Assembly (NCBI GenBank): GCA_002007315.1
Contig: LNZQ01000218.1
Location: 1 to 13,279, forward strand
Direction: 5' to 3'
Origin: Epulopiscium sp. Nele67-Bin004
GTDB taxonomy: Bacteria > Bacillota_A > Clostridia > Lachnospirales > Cellulosilyticaceae
DNA: 13,279 nucleotides
The notes below the pieces were generated by a model. That model searched no databases and was not told the origin of the DNA. It saw only the letters and a program-made list of their open reading frames with translations. Shown in pieces: positions 12,775 through 13,279 of this stretch (positions are counted from its first letter, which is position 1; every line of letters begins with the position of its first letter). Made by a program: the position numbers and the translations under genes.

Positions 12775-12927
12775 CAGCGGGAAACAGCAGACAACAAACA
12801 AATAAAGAAGTAATGAACATTGAAAATAGAATAGTATCAAGAATTAAGACCAGTCGATTCAGTTGTTATTTATAGCAACAAAAAATGAGTACAAATAGTA
12901 CTAAAGTAATGTCAGATGACAAACTTT
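12775..12927 (+). other. 16S rRNA leader (transcribed spacer)
   Basis: The stretch between the promoter and the mature 16S start has no reading frame. It contains TGAACATTGAAAATAGAATA (about 12812-12831), which resembles the boxA-type antitermination and spacer sequence common before Firmicute rRNA genes. The RNase III stem cannot be checked because its 3' half lies outside the window. Confidence 0.6.

Positions 12928-13279
<352 letters not shown>

Overview
The window comes from a low-GC, AT-rich Gram-positive bacterium of class Clostridia. Three things support this. The protein-coding DNA is strongly AT-rich with consensus Gram-positive ribosome binding sites and some TTG/GTG starts. The prfB and lysC genes have Firmicute-type layouts. 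The first ~350 bases of a 16S rRNA gene at the right edge read to me as Lachnospirales-like, although the genus cannot be named from this piece.

Left part (1-7412), accessory and defence-like. The tail of an unidentified gene with a Cys-rich C-terminus is followed by hairpins and a decayed IS1182-family transposase. The transposase has two frameshifts, one stop codon and a missing C-terminus. Where its homology ends, an extended -10 promoter starts a gene for a probable type II restriction enzyme. That gene converges on a D12-class N6-adenine methyltransferase gene across a strong two-way terminator, so together they look like a restriction-modification pair. A membrane-anchored DUF4015 (COG1306-like) putative glycoside hydrolase follows on the minus strand. 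Divergent from it is a tight, overlapping four-gene operon. It encodes a minimal nucleotidyltransferase (MntA-like antitoxin), a HEPN toxin with the RX4HXY motif (HepT-like), an unrecognised 213-residue protein and an AbiEii-like nucleotidyltransferase. The pairing of a MntA/HepT module with a second nucleotidyltransferase and an unknown protein is the best candidate here for an undescribed system.

Right part (7440-13279), housekeeping. prfB (release factor 2) carries the classic in-frame TGA and CTTTGAC frameshift site. It is followed 13 bases later by lysC (aspartokinase). lysC contains a perfect internal Shine-Dalgarno sequence and an in-frame ATG at codon 245, which predicts a separately translated regulatory subunit as in Bacillus subtilis aspartokinase II. 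Next come two tandem paralogous genes for small secreted, charged, repeat-containing proteins; each has its own terminator, and their promoters are near-identical. A CaCA-family Ca2+/Na+ antiporter gene converges with a gene for a small four-helix membrane protein. Last is an rRNA promoter, leader and the 5' end of 16S rRNA.

All coordinates and motifs were read by eye. Family assignments come from motif recognition, not from database searches.
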